A DNA stretch of 64,000 nt from assembly GCF_003696345.1 (NCBI RefSeq), contig NZ_RFLX01000003.1, positions 186,001 through 250,000 on the forward strand. Reading direction: 5' to 3'. This stretch comes from Teichococcus wenyumeiae (GTDB lineage Bacteria > Pseudomonadota > Alphaproteobacteria > Acetobacterales > Acetobacteraceae). Under the pieces are notes generated by a model. The model was not told the DNA's origin. It saw nothing but the letters and a program-made list of their open reading frames with translations, and ran no database searches. Positions 45,082 to 54,798 of the stretch are shown one piece after another (within the stretch, counting starts at the first letter, position 1; every line of letters starts with the position of its first letter). The position numbers and the translations under genes were made by a program.

Positions 45082-46430
45082 CCAATCCGCTCTTCTCCCG
45101 CCGCCTGGCCCTGCTGGGTGGCGCCGGCCTGCTGGCTGCGCCAGCCATCGCGCGTGCCCAGGGTGCGGCGCCCGCCCAACCGCCGGGGCAGGTGATCGAC
45201 ATCAACCGTGCCCGCACCGACCCGATTCCGATCGCGCTGCCCAACCTGGCCGGTGGCCAGCTGGGGCAGAACATCACCCAGGTCATCGCCAACAACCTGC
45301 GGAATTCCGGCCTGTTCCGCGTGGTGAACAACGCCGCTTATATCCAGTCCGCCGATGCCGCCGCCGGTGCGCCGCGCTTCCAGGACTGGCGCGTGGTGGG
45401 CGCGCAGGCGCTGGTCACCGGCCGCGCCGAGCCGCAGGGCGACCGCGCCCGCATCGAATTCCGGCTGTGGGAAGTGAACTCGGAGCAGCAGCTCCAGGGC
45501 ACCGCCTATACCGCCGCCGCCGCCAACTGGCGGCAGATCGCGCATGTCATTTCCGACGTGATCTATGAGCGGATGCTGGGCGAGAAGGGCTACTTCGATA
45601 CCCGCATCGTCTATGTTGCCGAGTCGGGCCCGCGCGACCGCCGCAACCGCCGCCTCGCCATCATGGACCAGGATGGCGAGAACCATCGCTTCCTGACCGA
45701 CGGCCGCGTGCAGGCGCTGTCCCCGCGCTTCCATCCGAATGCGCGGCAGATCGCCTTCATGTCCTACGCGGACAACAACCCGCGCGTCTTCCTGTTCAAC
45801 CTGGACAGCGGACGGCAGGAAGCGCTGGGCAACTTCCAGGGCATGACGCTCTCCCCGCGCTTCTCGCCGGATGGGCGCAGCGTGGTGCTCTCCTCCGCCC
45901 GTGGCGGCGATGCCAACATCTATGTGGTGGACCTCGCCTCGCGGCGCGAGCGGCAGCTCACCTCCGGCGGCGGTCTGGACGTCTCGCCCTGCTATTCGCC
46001 GGACGGCTCGCAGATCGTCTTCAACTCCGACCGGGGCGGCGACCAGCAGCTCTATGTCATGGACGCGAATGGCGGCGGCGCGCGGCGCATCTCCTTCGGC
46101 AACGGCCGCTATGCGACTCCGGTTTGGTCTCCGCGCGGCGACCTCATTGCCTTCACCCGCATGGGCGGCGGCCGCTTCGCCATCGGCGTGATGCGCCCTG
46201 ATGGGTCGGGCGAGCGCATCCTGTCCGAGGGCTGGAGCATGGAAGGGCCGAGCTTCGCGCCGAATGGCCGCGTGCTGACCTTCTACCGTGAAAGCCAGGC
46301 GCGCGACTCGCGCGGCGGCGGCTATTCCTCGCGCCTGTCCATGATCGACATCGCGGGCTTCAACGAGCGGCAGGTGGTGACGCCCACGGATGCCAGCGAC
46401 CCCAACTGGTCGCCGCTTCTGTCCTCCTGA
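45078..46430 (+). CDS. tolB: Tol-Pal periplasmic beta-propeller protein TolB
   Basis: 450 residues. A signal peptide with RR ([24 protein letters not shown]) suggests Tat or Sec export. The N-terminal domain resembles TolB domain 1 ([10 protein letters not shown]... [11 protein letters not shown]), followed by the six-blade propeller with repeats such as [50 protein letters not shown] and [15 protein letters not shown]. TolB links TolA to Pal. The ATG overlaps the tolA stop. Confidence 0.94.
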   Translation: MTNPLFSRRLALLGGAGLLAAPAIARAQGAAPAQPPGQVIDINRARTDPIPIALPNLAGGQLGQNITQVIANNLRNSGLFRVVNNAAYIQSADAAAGAPRFQDWRVVGAQALVTGRAEPQGDRARIEFRLWEVNSEQQLQGTAYTAAAANWRQIAHVISDVIYERMLGEKGYFDTRIVYVAESGPRDRRNRRLAIMDQDGENHRFLTDGRVQALSPRFHPNARQIAFMSYADNNPRVFLFNLDSGRQEALGNFQGMTLSPRFSPDGRSVVLSSARGGDANIYVVDLASRRERQLTSGGGLDVSPCYSPDGSQIVFNSDRGGDQQLYVMDANGGGARRISFGNGRYATPVWSPRGDLIAFTRMGGGRFAIGVMRPDGSGERILSEGWSMEGPSFAPNGRVLTFYRESQARDSRGGGYSSRLSMIDIAGFNERQVVTPTDASDPNWSPLLSS

Positions 46431-46570
46431 GCATCGGAAAAGCCCCGGCAGCGCGTAAAAGGATAAAGAACTGCAACCCGACGCAACCTTGACGATTAGG
46501 TGCCTTGAACCCGCCTCAATCTCAGGGTACCCGCGCCGCCAATTCGATCTGCCATAGAGGAATCGAAACG

Positions 46571-47071
46571 ATGAACATCAAGCTTCTGAGCGCGCTGGCC
46601 GCTGCCGCCATGCTGACCGCCTGCGCCAGCGAGGATACCTCGGGCGCGGCCACCGGTGCCGGCGCCGCGGGTGGCCTGGGTGCGGGTTCCGGCGGCCTGG
46701 CCGGCAGCGTTCGCCCGGGCAGCCAGGAAGACCTGGTCGCCAATGTCGGCGACCGCGTCTTCTTCGCCCTGGACAGCTCCTCCGTCGGCGGCGACCAGCG
46801 CCCCGTGCTGGAGCGCCAGGCCGCCTGGCTGGCGCAGTACCCGCAGGTGACGGTCGCGATGGAAGGCCATGCCGACGAGCGCGGCACGCGTGAGTACAAC
46901 CTGGCCCTGGGCCAGCGCCGCGCCAACGCCGCCCGCGACATCCTGGTCTCCCAGGGCGTCTCCGGCAGCCGCATCAGCACCATCTCCTACGGCAAGGACC
47001 GTCCGGCCGCCCTCGGCTCCAACGAGGAAGCCTGGGCGCAGAACCGCCGCGCCGTCACGGTGGTGCGCTGA
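46571..47071 (+). CDS. pal: peptidoglycan-associated lipoprotein Pal
   Basis: 166 residues. Lipoprotein signal with lipobox LTAC (lipidated C18), a Gly/Ala-rich linker, then an OmpA-like domain with the peptidoglycan-binding helix EGHADERGTREYNLALGQRRANAARDILV at about 96-124. It anchors the outer membrane to the wall. ATG 46571 gives a proper signal; the in-frame upstream reading has no signal. It lies 140 bp after tolB, and a hairpin follows at 47120. Confidence 0.95.
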   Translation: MNIKLLSALAAAAMLTACASEDTSGAATGAGAAGGLGAGSGGLAGSVRPGSQEDLVANVGDRVFFALDSSSVGGDQRPVLERQAAWLAQYPQVTVAMEGHADERGTREYNLALGQRRANAARDILVSQGVSGSRISTISYGKDRPAALGSNEEAWAQNRRAVTVVR

Positions 47072-47119
47072 TCCTGTTTCGCCCTGCGTGTTGACGCGGG
47101 GCGGCATAGGCTGAGAAAG

Positions 47120-47155
47120 AAGCGGCGGCTTCCGGGCAACGGGGCCGCCGCTTTG
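47120..47155 (+). terminator. hairpin between pal and cpoB
   Basis: A 10-bp perfect stem AAGCGGCGGC / GCCGCCGCTT with a 14-nt loop, followed by TGC. It starts 48 bp after the pal stop and may partially terminate or attenuate transcription before cpoB, or protect the 3' end of the abundant pal message. Confidence 0.5.
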
Positions 47156-47189
47156 CATTCGTGTGCCGCCGCTTGCCAAGGATGGAACC

Positions 47190-48044
47190 ATGCTCCGCAC
47201 GCTTCTTCTCGCCGCGCCGCTGCTGCTGCCGCTGATGGCCGCCCCGGCCGTGGCGCAGATGGACAGCCGTGAAGGCATCGCGCTGCAGAACCAGATCCTG
47301 CAGCTCCGCAACGAGGTCGAGCAGCTGCGGCGCGGCGGCGGTGGTGGCGGCTATGTGCCGGCGCCGGTGCCCTCCGGCCGTGCTCCTGTTGGCGGAGCCT
47401 CGGAGCTGACGGGCCAGTTGCTCGACCGCGTGAACCAGCTGGACGAGGAAGTGCGCCGCCTGCGTGGCCGCGCCGATGAGGCCGAATACCGTAACCGCAC
47501 GCTGCAGCAGCAGGTCGAGAAGCTGCAGGGCGACATGGATTACCGCCTGCAGCAGTTGGAGAATGGCGGCGGTGGCTCCCGTCCGTCCACCGCTCCGGCG
47601 CCTGCGCCGACGCCGGCGCCCGCCGCGGCGGCCCCCGGCGCACCGCCGGCCGCGGCTGCGCCTCGCACGGCGGAACGTGCCCTGGCCGATGGGCAGGCGG
47701 CGCTGGCCCGCCGCGACTATGCCGCCGCCGAGGCCGCGGCGCGCGAGGTGGTGTCGAGCCGTGGCGCCCGGGCCCAAGACGGGCAGTTGCTGCTGGCCGA
47801 TGCCCTGTTGGGCCGGCGCGATTATGCCAATGCCGCCATTGCCTATGACGATGCCTATAAGCGTAACCGGCAGTCGGCCCGCGCGCCGGAGGCCATGGTC
47901 GGGCTGGCCAATGCCTTCATCGGCCTGAACGCCAAGCGCGAGGCCTGCGACACGCTGAACAACCTGCGGAGCGAGTTCCCCCGCCTCAGCGGTAATCTCG
48001 CCACCCGCGCCACCGACGCGCGCGGCCGCGCCGGCTGCCGCTGA
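47190..48044 (+). CDS. cpoB: Tol-Pal system protein CpoB/YbgF
   Basis: 284 residues from ATG 47190. Signal peptide (MLRTLLLAAPLLLPLMAAPAVAQ), an N-terminal trimeric coiled coil (LQNQILQLRNEVEQLRR, LDRVNQLDEEVRRLRGRADEAEYRN), a Pro/Ala-rich linker (about 132-160), and TPR-like repeats in the C-terminal half (DGQAALARRDYAAAEAAAREVV..., DALLGRRDYANAAIAYDDAYKRN). CpoB coordinates cell-wall synthesis with outer-membrane constriction. Last gene of the Tol-Pal set. Confidence 0.92.
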   Translation: MLRTLLLAAPLLLPLMAAPAVAQMDSREGIALQNQILQLRNEVEQLRRGGGGGGYVPAPVPSGRAPVGGASELTGQLLDRVNQLDEEVRRLRGRADEAEYRNRTLQQQVEKLQGDMDYRLQQLENGGGGSRPSTAPAPAPTPAPAAAAPGAPPAAAAPRTAERALADGQAALARRDYAAAEAAAREVVSSRGARAQDGQLLLADALLGRRDYANAAIAYDDAYKRNRQSARAPEAMVGLANAFIGLNAKREACDTLNNLRSEFPRLSGNLATRATDARGRAGCR

Positions 48045-48088
48045 CGGCGGCGGAGCAGGCACACGGCGCGGCGGAATTCGCCGCGCTG

Positions 48089-49258
48089 ATGGCGCCTCTG
48101 GGGCCTTTCGGCTCGGCGCCGCATCTGGCGGTGGGCGTATCCGGCGGCCCGCATTCCCTGGCGCTGGCGCTTCTGGCGCGAGACTGGGCCCAGGCCCGTG
48201 GCGGCAGCCTGCTGGGGCTGGTGGTGGACCACGGCCTGCGCCCTGAAAGTGCCGAGGAAGCCCGCTGGGCCGCCGAAACCCTGCGGTGCCACCGCATTCC
48301 TTCAGAAGTGATCTCGCTTGGACTCCCCGGCGGCGCGGCCATGCAGGAAAGGGCCCGCGCGGCACGGCTGGAGGCCATGCTGGACCGCTGCGGCGCCCTG
48401 GGCCTGCCCTGGCTGCTGCTGGGGCAACATCGTGCCGATCAGGCTGAGACCGTGCTCTTCCGGGCCTTGCGGGGCAGCGGCCCCGCCGGGCTGGCCGGTG
48501 TTCCGGTGGCACGAGCGGCGGGCGAGGCGCTGCTGCTGCGGCCCTTGCTGGACATGGCCCCGGCCCGGCTGGAGGCGCTTCTGAAAGCAAACGGGGTCGT
48601 TCCCTTGCGCGACCCCTCCAACCTCAATCCACGTTTCATGCGCGCCCGCCTGCGCCTGTCCCTGGCGGACCCGGATGGGCAGGGTGCCGGCGTCGCCGCC
48701 CTGGCCGAGGCGGGCCGTGCCTTCGCCCGGCGCCGGGAGCGCCAGGAGGATGCGGTGGCAGCCCGGCTGGCCGGGGCGTTGCGGTTGGCGCCGGAAGGCT
48801 GGGCGCGGCTGGATGCCACGGCGCTGGGGCAGGATACTGTGGCGATGGCCGCGCTGGCGTCGCTGTTGCGGCTGCTCTCGGGCGCCGAGCATACGCCTGG
48901 GCAGGAGGGCGTGGCGGCCTTGTTGCGGCGCGGGCAGGGCACGCTGCATGGGGTGCAGTGGCGGGACGGACTGCTGTGCCGGGAGGCCGCCGCCTGCGCG
49001 CCGCCGCTGCCCGCCACCATCGGAGCCCGTTGGGACGGCCGCTGGCGCGTGCTGGCAGCGCCGGAGGACAGCAGCATCGGGGCGCTCGGGCCGGAATCGG
49101 CCGGGGTTGCGCGGGCGGCCCGGCGGGGAATGCCCGCGCGGGTCCTGGCGGGATTGCCGGCGCTGCGGCGCGGCGGCGAAGTGGTGGCGGTGCCGGCTCT
49201 GGGCCTGGGTGAGGGCGCGCGACTGGCCTTTGACCCCGCCGGCGGCCCTTTGGGCTAG
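48089..49258 (+). CDS. tilS: tRNA(Ile)-lysidine synthase, variant PP-loop
   Basis: 389 residues. The PP-loop ATPase domain begins AVGVSGGPHSLALALLA; the canonical SGGxDS becomes SGGPHS with His at position 22. Further TilS blocks are LVVDHGLRPESAEEARW, ARAARLEAML, LLLGQHRADQAETVLFRALRGSG (the conserved H-x-x-D-Q-x-E-T region) and PLRDPSNLNPRFMRARLR. It attaches lysine to C34 of the AUA-reading tRNA-Ile, normally an essential step. A CTG about 16 codons upstream could extend the N-terminus, but ATG 48089 is adequate. It precedes ftsH as in many bacteria. Confidence 0.9.
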   Translation: MAPLGPFGSAPHLAVGVSGGPHSLALALLARDWAQARGGSLLGLVVDHGLRPESAEEARWAAETLRCHRIPSEVISLGLPGGAAMQERARAARLEAMLDRCGALGLPWLLLGQHRADQAETVLFRALRGSGPAGLAGVPVARAAGEALLLRPLLDMAPARLEALLKANGVVPLRDPSNLNPRFMRARLRLSLADPDGQGAGVAALAEAGRAFARRRERQEDAVAARLAGALRLAPEGWARLDATALGQDTVAMAALASLLRLLSGAEHTPGQEGVAALLRRGQGTLHGVQWRDGLLCREAAACAPPLPATIGARWDGRWRVLAAPEDSSIGALGPESAGVARAARRGMPARVLAGLPALRRGGEVVAVPALGLGEGARLAFDPAGGPLG

Positions 49259-49371
49259 AGATTCTGGCCTTGAGGCCCGGATGAAGAACGCGACATGGTT
49301 TCAGAACGCGCCTTGACGTCCTATCTTACCGGGGCGCCGGCTTTGCCTGGCGATCGAATGGGAACCGCACG

Positions 49372-51297
49372 GTGAATAATTTCGGCCGCAATCTGGCGCT
49401 GTGGGTGATCGTGGCGCTGCTGCTCGTGGCGCTGTTCAATCTGTTTCAGCCCAATTCCTCTACCCGCCAGACCGGCCAGCAGGTCGCCTACAGCGACTTC
49501 CTGAACGAGGTGAATGGCGGGCGCGTCCGCGACGTGACCATCACGGGGCGTACCCTCACGGGTCAGCTCTCCGATGGCCGCTCCTTCTCCACCTATACGC
49601 CTGAAGACCCCACCCTGGTCAGCAAGCTGACCGACAAGGGCGTGCGCGTCGTGGCGCGGCCGGAGGAGAGCGACGTCAACCCGCTCTTCCACTACCTCCT
49701 GTCCTGGTTCCCGATGCTGCTGCTCATCGGCGTCTGGGTCTTCTTCATGCGCCAGATGCAGGGCGGCGGCGGCCGGGCCATGGGCTTCGGCAAGTCCAAG
49801 GCCAAGCTGCTGACCGAGAAGCAGGGGCGCGTCACCTTCGAGGACGTGGCCGGCATCGAGGAAGCCAAGGGCGAGCTTGAGGAGATCGTGGACTTCCTGC
49901 GGGACCCGCAGAAGTTCCAGCGCCTCGGCGGCAAGATCCCCAAGGGCGTGCTGCTGGTCGGCCCCCCGGGTACCGGTAAGACGCTGCTGGCCCGCGCCAT
50001 CGCGGGTGAGGCGAATGTGCCCTTCTTCACCATCTCGGGCTCCGACTTCGTCGAGATGTTCGTGGGTGTCGGTGCCTCCCGCGTGCGCGACATGTTCGAG
50101 CAGGGCAAGAAGAACGCCCCCTGCATCATCTTCATCGACGAGATCGACGCGGTGGGTCGCCACCGTGGCGCCGGCCTCGGCGGCGGCAACGATGAGCGGG
50201 AGCAGACTCTCAACCAGATGCTGGTCGAGATGGATGGCTTCGAGGCGAATGAGGGCGTGATCCTGATCGCCGCCACCAACCGCCCGGACGTGCTGGACCC
50301 CGCGCTGCTGCGCCCCGGCCGCTTCGACCGCCAGGTGGTGGTGCCGAACCCGGACGTGCAGGGCCGCGAGAAGATCCTGCGCGTGCACATGCGCAAGGTG
50401 CCGCTGGCCTCGGACGTGGACCCGAAGACCATCGCGCGCGGCACCCCCGGCTTCTCGGGCGCCGACCTGGCGAACCTGGTGAACGAGGCCGCGCTGCTGG
50501 CCGCCCGCACCGGCCGCCGCACTGTCGGCATGCATGAGTTCGAGATGGCGAAGGACAAGGTCCTGATGGGTGCCGAGCGGCGCTCGCTGGTGATGTCCGA
50601 CGACGAGAAGCAGATGACGGCCTATCACGAGGCCGGCCACGCCCTGGTGGCGATGCATGAGCCGGAATGCGACCCGGTGCACAAGGCGACCATCATTCCG
50701 CGCGGCCGGGCCCTGGGTCTGGTCATGTCCCTGCCGGCGGGCGACCGATATTCCAAGCACAAGTCCAAGCTGAAGGCGGAACTCGCCATGGCGATGGGCG
50801 GCCGTGTCGCGGAAGAGCTGATCTTCGGCCCGGACAAGGTCTCCAACGGTGCCTCGGGCGACATCAAGATGGCCACCAACCAGGCCAGGATGATGGTGAC
50901 CGAGTGGGGCATGAGCGAGAAGCTCGGCATGATCGCCTATGGCGACAACAGCCAGGAGGTTTTCCTCGGCCATTCCGTGACGCAGTCGAAGAACGTGTCC
51001 GAAGCCACGGCGCGGGAGATCGACAGCGAGGTGCGGGCGATGATCGACGAGGCCTATGCGCGGGCCAAGCACACGCTGCAGGTCAATATCGAGGAGCTGC
51101 ACGCGCTGGCGAAGGGTCTGCTGGAGCATGAGACGCTCTCCGGCGATGAGATCCGCATGGTGCTGAAGGGTGAGCCGGTGGTGCGCAACCGTCCGGACGA
51201 GCCGACCAATGCCGGCCGTGGCAGCGTGCCGACCTCCGGCCGGCCGCAGGCGCCGCGCCCGGGTGGGCTGAACCCCTCGCCGCAGCCGGGAACTTAA
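49372..51297 (+). CDS. ftsH: ATP-dependent zinc metalloprotease FtsH
   Basis: 641 residues. Two membrane helices (about 7-25 and 103-124) flank a small periplasmic domain; AAA+ motifs are Walker A GPPGTGKT near residue 200, Walker [12 protein letters not shown], and the second region of homology RPGRFDRQ; the zinc site HEAGH is near residue 420. A Gly/Pro-rich tail ends the protein. FtsH degrades membrane and regulatory proteins. GTG start. A strong terminator follows 41 bp after the stop. Confidence 0.97.
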   Translation: MNNFGRNLALWVIVALLLVALFNLFQPNSSTRQTGQQVAYSDFLNEVNGGRVRDVTITGRTLTGQLSDGRSFSTYTPEDPTLVSKLTDKGVRVVARPEESDVNPLFHYLLSWFPMLLLIGVWVFFMRQMQGGGGRAMGFGKSKAKLLTEKQGRVTFEDVAGIEEAKGELEEIVDFLRDPQKFQRLGGKIPKGVLLVGPPGTGKTLLARAIAGEANVPFFTISGSDFVEMFVGVGASRVRDMFEQGKKNAPCIIFIDEIDAVGRHRGAGLGGGNDEREQTLNQMLVEMDGFEANEGVILIAATNRPDVLDPALLRPGRFDRQVVVPNPDVQGREKILRVHMRKVPLASDVDPKTIARGTPGFSGADLANLVNEAALLAARTGRRTVGMHEFEMAKDKVLMGAERRSLVMSDDEKQMTAYHEAGHALVAMHEPECDPVHKATIIPRGRALGLVMSLPAGDRYSKHKSKLKAELAMAMGGRVAEELIFGPDKVSNGASGDIKMATNQARMMVTEWGMSEKLGMIAYGDNSQEVFLGHSVTQSKNVSEATAREIDSEVRAMIDEAYARAKHTLQVNIEELHALAKGLLEHETLSGDEIRMVLKGEPVVRNRPDEPTNAGRGSVPTSGRPQAPRPGGLNPSPQPGT

Positions 51298-51338
51298 GGC
51301 TGGGCCATTCCGCTTCCGGTGGAATTTCGGCTAGAGAG

Positions 51339-51364
51339 AGGGACCCCTTCGCGGGTCCCTTTTT
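51339..51364 (+). terminator. intrinsic terminator after ftsH
   Basis: Stem AGGGACCC / GGGTCCCT with a 6-nt CTTCGC loop and a run of five T immediately after: a textbook Rho-independent terminator. It separates ftsH from folP. Confidence 0.9.
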
Positions 51365-51379
51365 CGTTGGAGATCCCCC

Positions 51380-52438
51380 ATGGCCGAACGCTGGCTGGAG
51401 CCCCTGGGGCTGTTGCACGGCCCGGCGGGCTTCCATGCGGTGCGGGCCGGGCATGCCATGCCCCTGGCCGGCGGCCCCGCGGCCTTCTCGCTGCTGCGGC
51501 TGATCGAGGATGGAAAGGAGCAGGGCATCTATCCTGCCTCCGCCCTTTCGGAAGGCTGGGAAGACCTGCTGCCGCCGCTGACCCGCCGCCCGCTGCCTTT
51601 CGCCGGCCTGCCCAATGACCGTCCGCTGGTAATGGGCATCCTGAACGTGACGCCGGACAGCTTCTCCGACGGCGGCCAGCACCTGGACAGCCGCGCCGCC
51701 ATCGCCGCCGGGCACGCGATGCTGGAGCAGGGGGCGGATATCCTGGATATCGGCGGCGAAAGCACCCGCCCAGGCTCCACGCCGCTGACGGCGGAGGAGG
51801 AGATCGCGCGTATCCTGCCCGTGGTGCGCCAACTGGCCACGGCGGCGGTGGTGAGCGTCGATACCCGCTTCGCCGCCACCATGCAGGCGGTGCTGGATGC
51901 GGGGGCCGAGATCGTCAACGATATCTCCGCCCTGCGGCAGGATGCGAAGTCGGTGCGGGTAGTGCAGGAAGCCCGTGCCCCGGTGGTGCTGATGCACATG
52001 CCGGCGCTGGACCTCCGCAAGATGCATGAGGCCACGCGTTATGACGACGTGGTGCTCGATGTGGCGCGTTTCCTGCGCCAGCGGGTGGAGACGGCCGAGG
52101 CGCTGGGCATCCCGCGCGGGCGCATCGCCGTGGACCCTGGCATCGGCTTCGGCAAGACACGGGAACAGGACCTGCTGCTGCTGAACCGCCTGCCGCTGCT
52201 GGCGGGCATCGGCTGCCGGGTACTGGTCGGTGCCTCCCGAAAGCGGTTGGTAGGATGGGTGACTGGCGTCGACAGCCCGGCCGAGCGGGTAGCCGGCAGC
52301 GTCGCGATTGCCGTGGCCGCCGCCGCCGCCGGTGCCAGTATCCTGCGCGTGCATGACGTGGCCGAGACGGTGCAGGCGCTGCGGATGTGGCAGGCCTGTG
52401 CCGATGGCGCGCCGCCCCAGCCGGTGGAGCCAGCCTGA
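51380..52438 (+). CDS. folP: dihydropteroate synthase
   Basis: 352 residues. The TIM-barrel core begins with MGILNVTPDSFSDGG (about 85-99) and contains DIGGESTRPGSTPL, SVDTRFAATMQAVLDAGAEIVNDIS, VLMHMPALD, DPGIGFGKT, VGASRKR and RVHDV. It condenses p-aminobenzoate with the pterin diphosphate in folate synthesis and is the sulfonamide target. About 80 extra N-terminal residues precede the core, an extension of a kind common in alphaproteobacteria and of unknown role. The ATG comes 15 bp after the terminator. Confidence 0.94.
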   Translation: MAERWLEPLGLLHGPAGFHAVRAGHAMPLAGGPAAFSLLRLIEDGKEQGIYPASALSEGWEDLLPPLTRRPLPFAGLPNDRPLVMGILNVTPDSFSDGGQHLDSRAAIAAGHAMLEQGADILDIGGESTRPGSTPLTAEEEIARILPVVRQLATAAVVSVDTRFAATMQAVLDAGAEIVNDISALRQDAKSVRVVQEARAPVVLMHMPALDLRKMHEATRYDDVVLDVARFLRQRVETAEALGIPRGRIAVDPGIGFGKTREQDLLLLNRLPLLAGIGCRVLVGASRKRLVGWVTGVDSPAERVAGSVAIAVAAAAAGASILRVHDVAETVQALRMWQACADGAPPQPVEPA

Positions 52439-52534
52439 ATGCCCCCCAATACCCGACGGCGCCGGCGCGATGGACGCGCGGCACAGCCCCGGCTAGAGCC
52501 GCAACCAGAGACCCTGAGTGAAGGAACGTCCCGC

Positions 52535-53908
52535 ATGACCCAGGCCGTGCGCCGCCTGTTCGGCACCGATGGTATCCGTGGCGTGGCCAATCGCGCGCCC
52601 ATGGATGCGCTGACCGCCCTGCGGCTGGGCCAGGCCGCCGGCCGCTTCTTCAGCCGTGGCGCGCACCGGCACCGCGTGGTGATCGGCAAGGACACCCGGC
52701 TCTCCGGCTATATGCTGGAGCCGGCGCTGACGGCGGGCTTCGTCGGCGCGGGCATGGACGTGGTGCTGGTCGGGCCCCTGCCGACCCCGGCCATCGCGCT
52801 GCTGACGCGTTCGCTGCGGGCGGACCTTGGCGTCATGATCTCCGCCAGCCACAATCCCTTCGAGGACAACGGCATCAAGCTCTTCGGCCCGGATGGGCTG
52901 AAGCTCTCCGACGCGCAGGAGATGGAGATCGAGGCCCTGATGGCGGGCGAGCCGACCGGCCTGGCCTCGCCCTCCCGCCTCGGCCGCGCCAGCCGGCTGG
53001 AGGATGCCCCGGGCCGCTATATCGAGGCGGTGAAGGCCAGCTTCCCCAAGCGCCTCAGCCTCTCCGGCCTGCGCATCGTGGTCGATTGCGCCCATGGCGC
53101 CGCCTACAAGGTGGCGCCCACCGTGCTGTGGGAACTGGGGGCGGAGGTTGTCTCCGTCGGCGTCTCGCCGGACGGCTTCAACATCAACAAGGAATGCGGC
53201 TCCACCGCGCCGGGCCGGCTGGCGGAGCTGGTGCGGGAGCGCCGGGCGGACCTCGGCATCGCCCTGGATGGCGACGCCGACCGGCTGGTGCTGGTGGATG
53301 AGCAGGGGCAGATCATCGATGGCGACCAGATCCTGGCCACCATCGCGGAATCCTGGGCGGCGCAGGGGCGGCTGGCCGGCGGCGGCGTCGTGGCCACCGT
53401 CATGTCCAACCTGGGGCTGGAGCGCTTCCTGAGCGGGCTGGGCCTGAACCTGCTGCGGACCAAGGTGGGCGACCGCTATGTGTCGGAGCGGATGCGCGAG
53501 ACCGGCTGCAACCTCGGCGGCGAACAGTCCGGCCATATGATCATGAGCGAATTCGGCACCACCGGCGACGGGCTGGTGGCGGCGCTGCAGGTGCTGGCGG
53601 AACTGGTGGAGCGCAAGCAGCCGGCCAGCGAGGCCTGCCGCCGCTTCACGCCGCTGCCGCAGCGGCTGGTGAATGTCCGCTTCAGCGGCGGCAACCCGCT
53701 GGACGACAGCAGCGTGAAGGATGCCATCGCTGAGGCCGAGGCGAAGCTGGGCAGCCGTGGCCGCGTGCTGATCCGCCCCAGCGGCACCGAGCCGCTGATC
53801 CGCGTCATGGCTGAGGCGGAGGAGGAAGGCATGGTGGAGGAGACGGTGGAATCCCTCGCCGCGCTGATCCGCGCCCGCGCCGCCGCGCTGCCGGCCAAGG
53901 TGGCCTGA
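52535..53908 (+). CDS. glmM: phosphoglucosamine mutase
   Basis: 457 residues. N-terminal [12 protein letters not shown], the phosphoserine loop [15 protein letters not shown] (active serine S105), the metal loop [12 protein letters not shown], the sugar-binding GGEQSGHMI, and the phosphate-binding [14 protein letters not shown] are all present. It makes glucosamine-1-phosphate for UDP-GlcNAc, so for peptidoglycan and lipid A. ATG 52535 is the family start; in-frame codons back to 52439 are an upstream extension only. The stop overlaps thiD by one base. Confidence 0.96.
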   Translation: MTQAVRRLFGTDGIRGVANRAPMDALTALRLGQAAGRFFSRGAHRHRVVIGKDTRLSGYMLEPALTAGFVGAGMDVVLVGPLPTPAIALLTRSLRADLGVMISASHNPFEDNGIKLFGPDGLKLSDAQEMEIEALMAGEPTGLASPSRLGRASRLEDAPGRYIEAVKASFPKRLSLSGLRIVVDCAHGAAYKVAPTVLWELGAEVVSVGVSPDGFNINKECGSTAPGRLAELVRERRADLGIALDGDADRLVLVDEQGQIIDGDQILATIAESWAAQGRLAGGGVVATVMSNLGLERFLSGLGLNLLRTKVGDRYVSERMRETGCNLGGEQSGHMIMSEFGTTGDGLVAALQVLAELVERKQPASEACRRFTPLPQRLVNVRFSGGNPLDDSSVKDAIAEAEAKLGSRGRVLIRPSGTEPLIRVMAEAEEEGMVEETVESLAALIRARAAALPAKVA

Positions 53909-54723
53909 TGCAGGGCCGCGTCCTGATCGTCGCCGGATCGGATTCCGGCGGCGGCGCCGGCATCCAGGCGGATATCAAGGCCTGCGCGGCGATGGATGCC
54001 TATTCCGCCACGGCCATCACGGCGCTGACGGCGCAGGACACGCTGGGGGTGCATGGCGTGCATCCGGTGCCGCTGGATTTCATCCGGCAGCAGATCCGCC
54101 TCAGCCTGCGCGATATCGGCGCCGATGCGGTCAAGACCGGCATGCTGGGCGATGCGCCGACCATCGAGGCGGTCTGCGACGCACTGGCCGAGGACGGGCA
54201 GGGCATCCCCCTGGTGGCGGACCCGGTGATGGTGGCCAAGGGCGGCAGCAACCTGCTGGCGCCGGACGCGGTGGAGACGCTGCGGCGGCGCCTGCTGCCC
54301 ATGGCCGCGCTGCTGACGCCGAATATCCCGGAAGCCGAGGTGCTGTCCGGCCTGCGGATCACCGGGCTGGAGGAGATGCGCGCGGCCGCCGGGGTGATGC
54401 TGGCCATGGGCGTCCCTGCCGTGCTGCTGAAGGGCGGCCACCTGGAGGGCGAGCGGCTGCTGGACCTGCTGGCCACGCCGGATGGCGAAGAGGTTTTCGA
54501 GGGGACCCGCATTCCCAGCCGCCATACCCATGGCACGGGCTGCACCCTGGCTTCCGCCATCGCGGCCGGGCTGGCGCAGGGCATGGTGCTGCGGGATGCC
54601 GTGGCGCGCGGGCGGGGCTTCGTGCAGGCGGCGCTGCGGGCGGCGCCTGGGCTGGGCAAGGGCCATGGGCCGCTGAACCACGGCGTCACGGTGGACCCGG
54701 CGAGGATCGCGGCTCTGTCATGA
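53908..54723 (+). CDS. thiD: HMP/HMP-phosphate kinase
   Basis: 271 residues, ribokinase fold. Motifs: VAGSDSGGGAGIQADIKACAAMDAYSATAITALTAQDTLGV at the N-terminus, DPVMVAKGG, LTPNIPEAEVLSG, and the anion hole with catalytic residues GTGCTLASAIAAGLAQG near 210-226. It phosphorylates hydroxymethylpyrimidine twice in thiamine synthesis or salvage. The ATG overlaps the glmM stop (TGATG), an unexpected coupling of cell-wall and thiamine genes. Confidence 0.94.
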   Translation: MQGRVLIVAGSDSGGGAGIQADIKACAAMDAYSATAITALTAQDTLGVHGVHPVPLDFIRQQIRLSLRDIGADAVKTGMLGDAPTIEAVCDALAEDGQGIPLVADPVMVAKGGSNLLAPDAVETLRRRLLPMAALLTPNIPEAEVLSGLRITGLEEMRAAAGVMLAMGVPAVLLKGGHLEGERLLDLLATPDGEEVFEGTRIPSRHTHGTGCTLASAIAAGLAQGMVLRDAVARGRGFVQAALRAAPGLGKGHGPLNHGVTVDPARIAALS

Positions 54724-54734
54724 GATAAGTGCGG

Positions 54735-54798
54735 CTTCGCAACCCTCTCGTCTCTGGCAAGCTTCGGCTTGCCGCGCTGCGGCAGAGGAGGGTTCGCG
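54735..54798 (+). promoter_or_regulatory. nested inverted repeats covering the phzF-type ribosome site
   Basis: An inner stem GGCAAGC-TTCG-GCTTGCC (54757-54774, UUCG tetraloop) sits inside outer complementary arms: AACCCTC (54741-54747) can pair with GAGGGTT (54788-54794), which includes the Shine-Dalgarno GAGGAGGG. Folding would hide the ribosome site. It may be a regulatory leader or a dispersed intergenic repeat unit. Confidence 0.4.
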
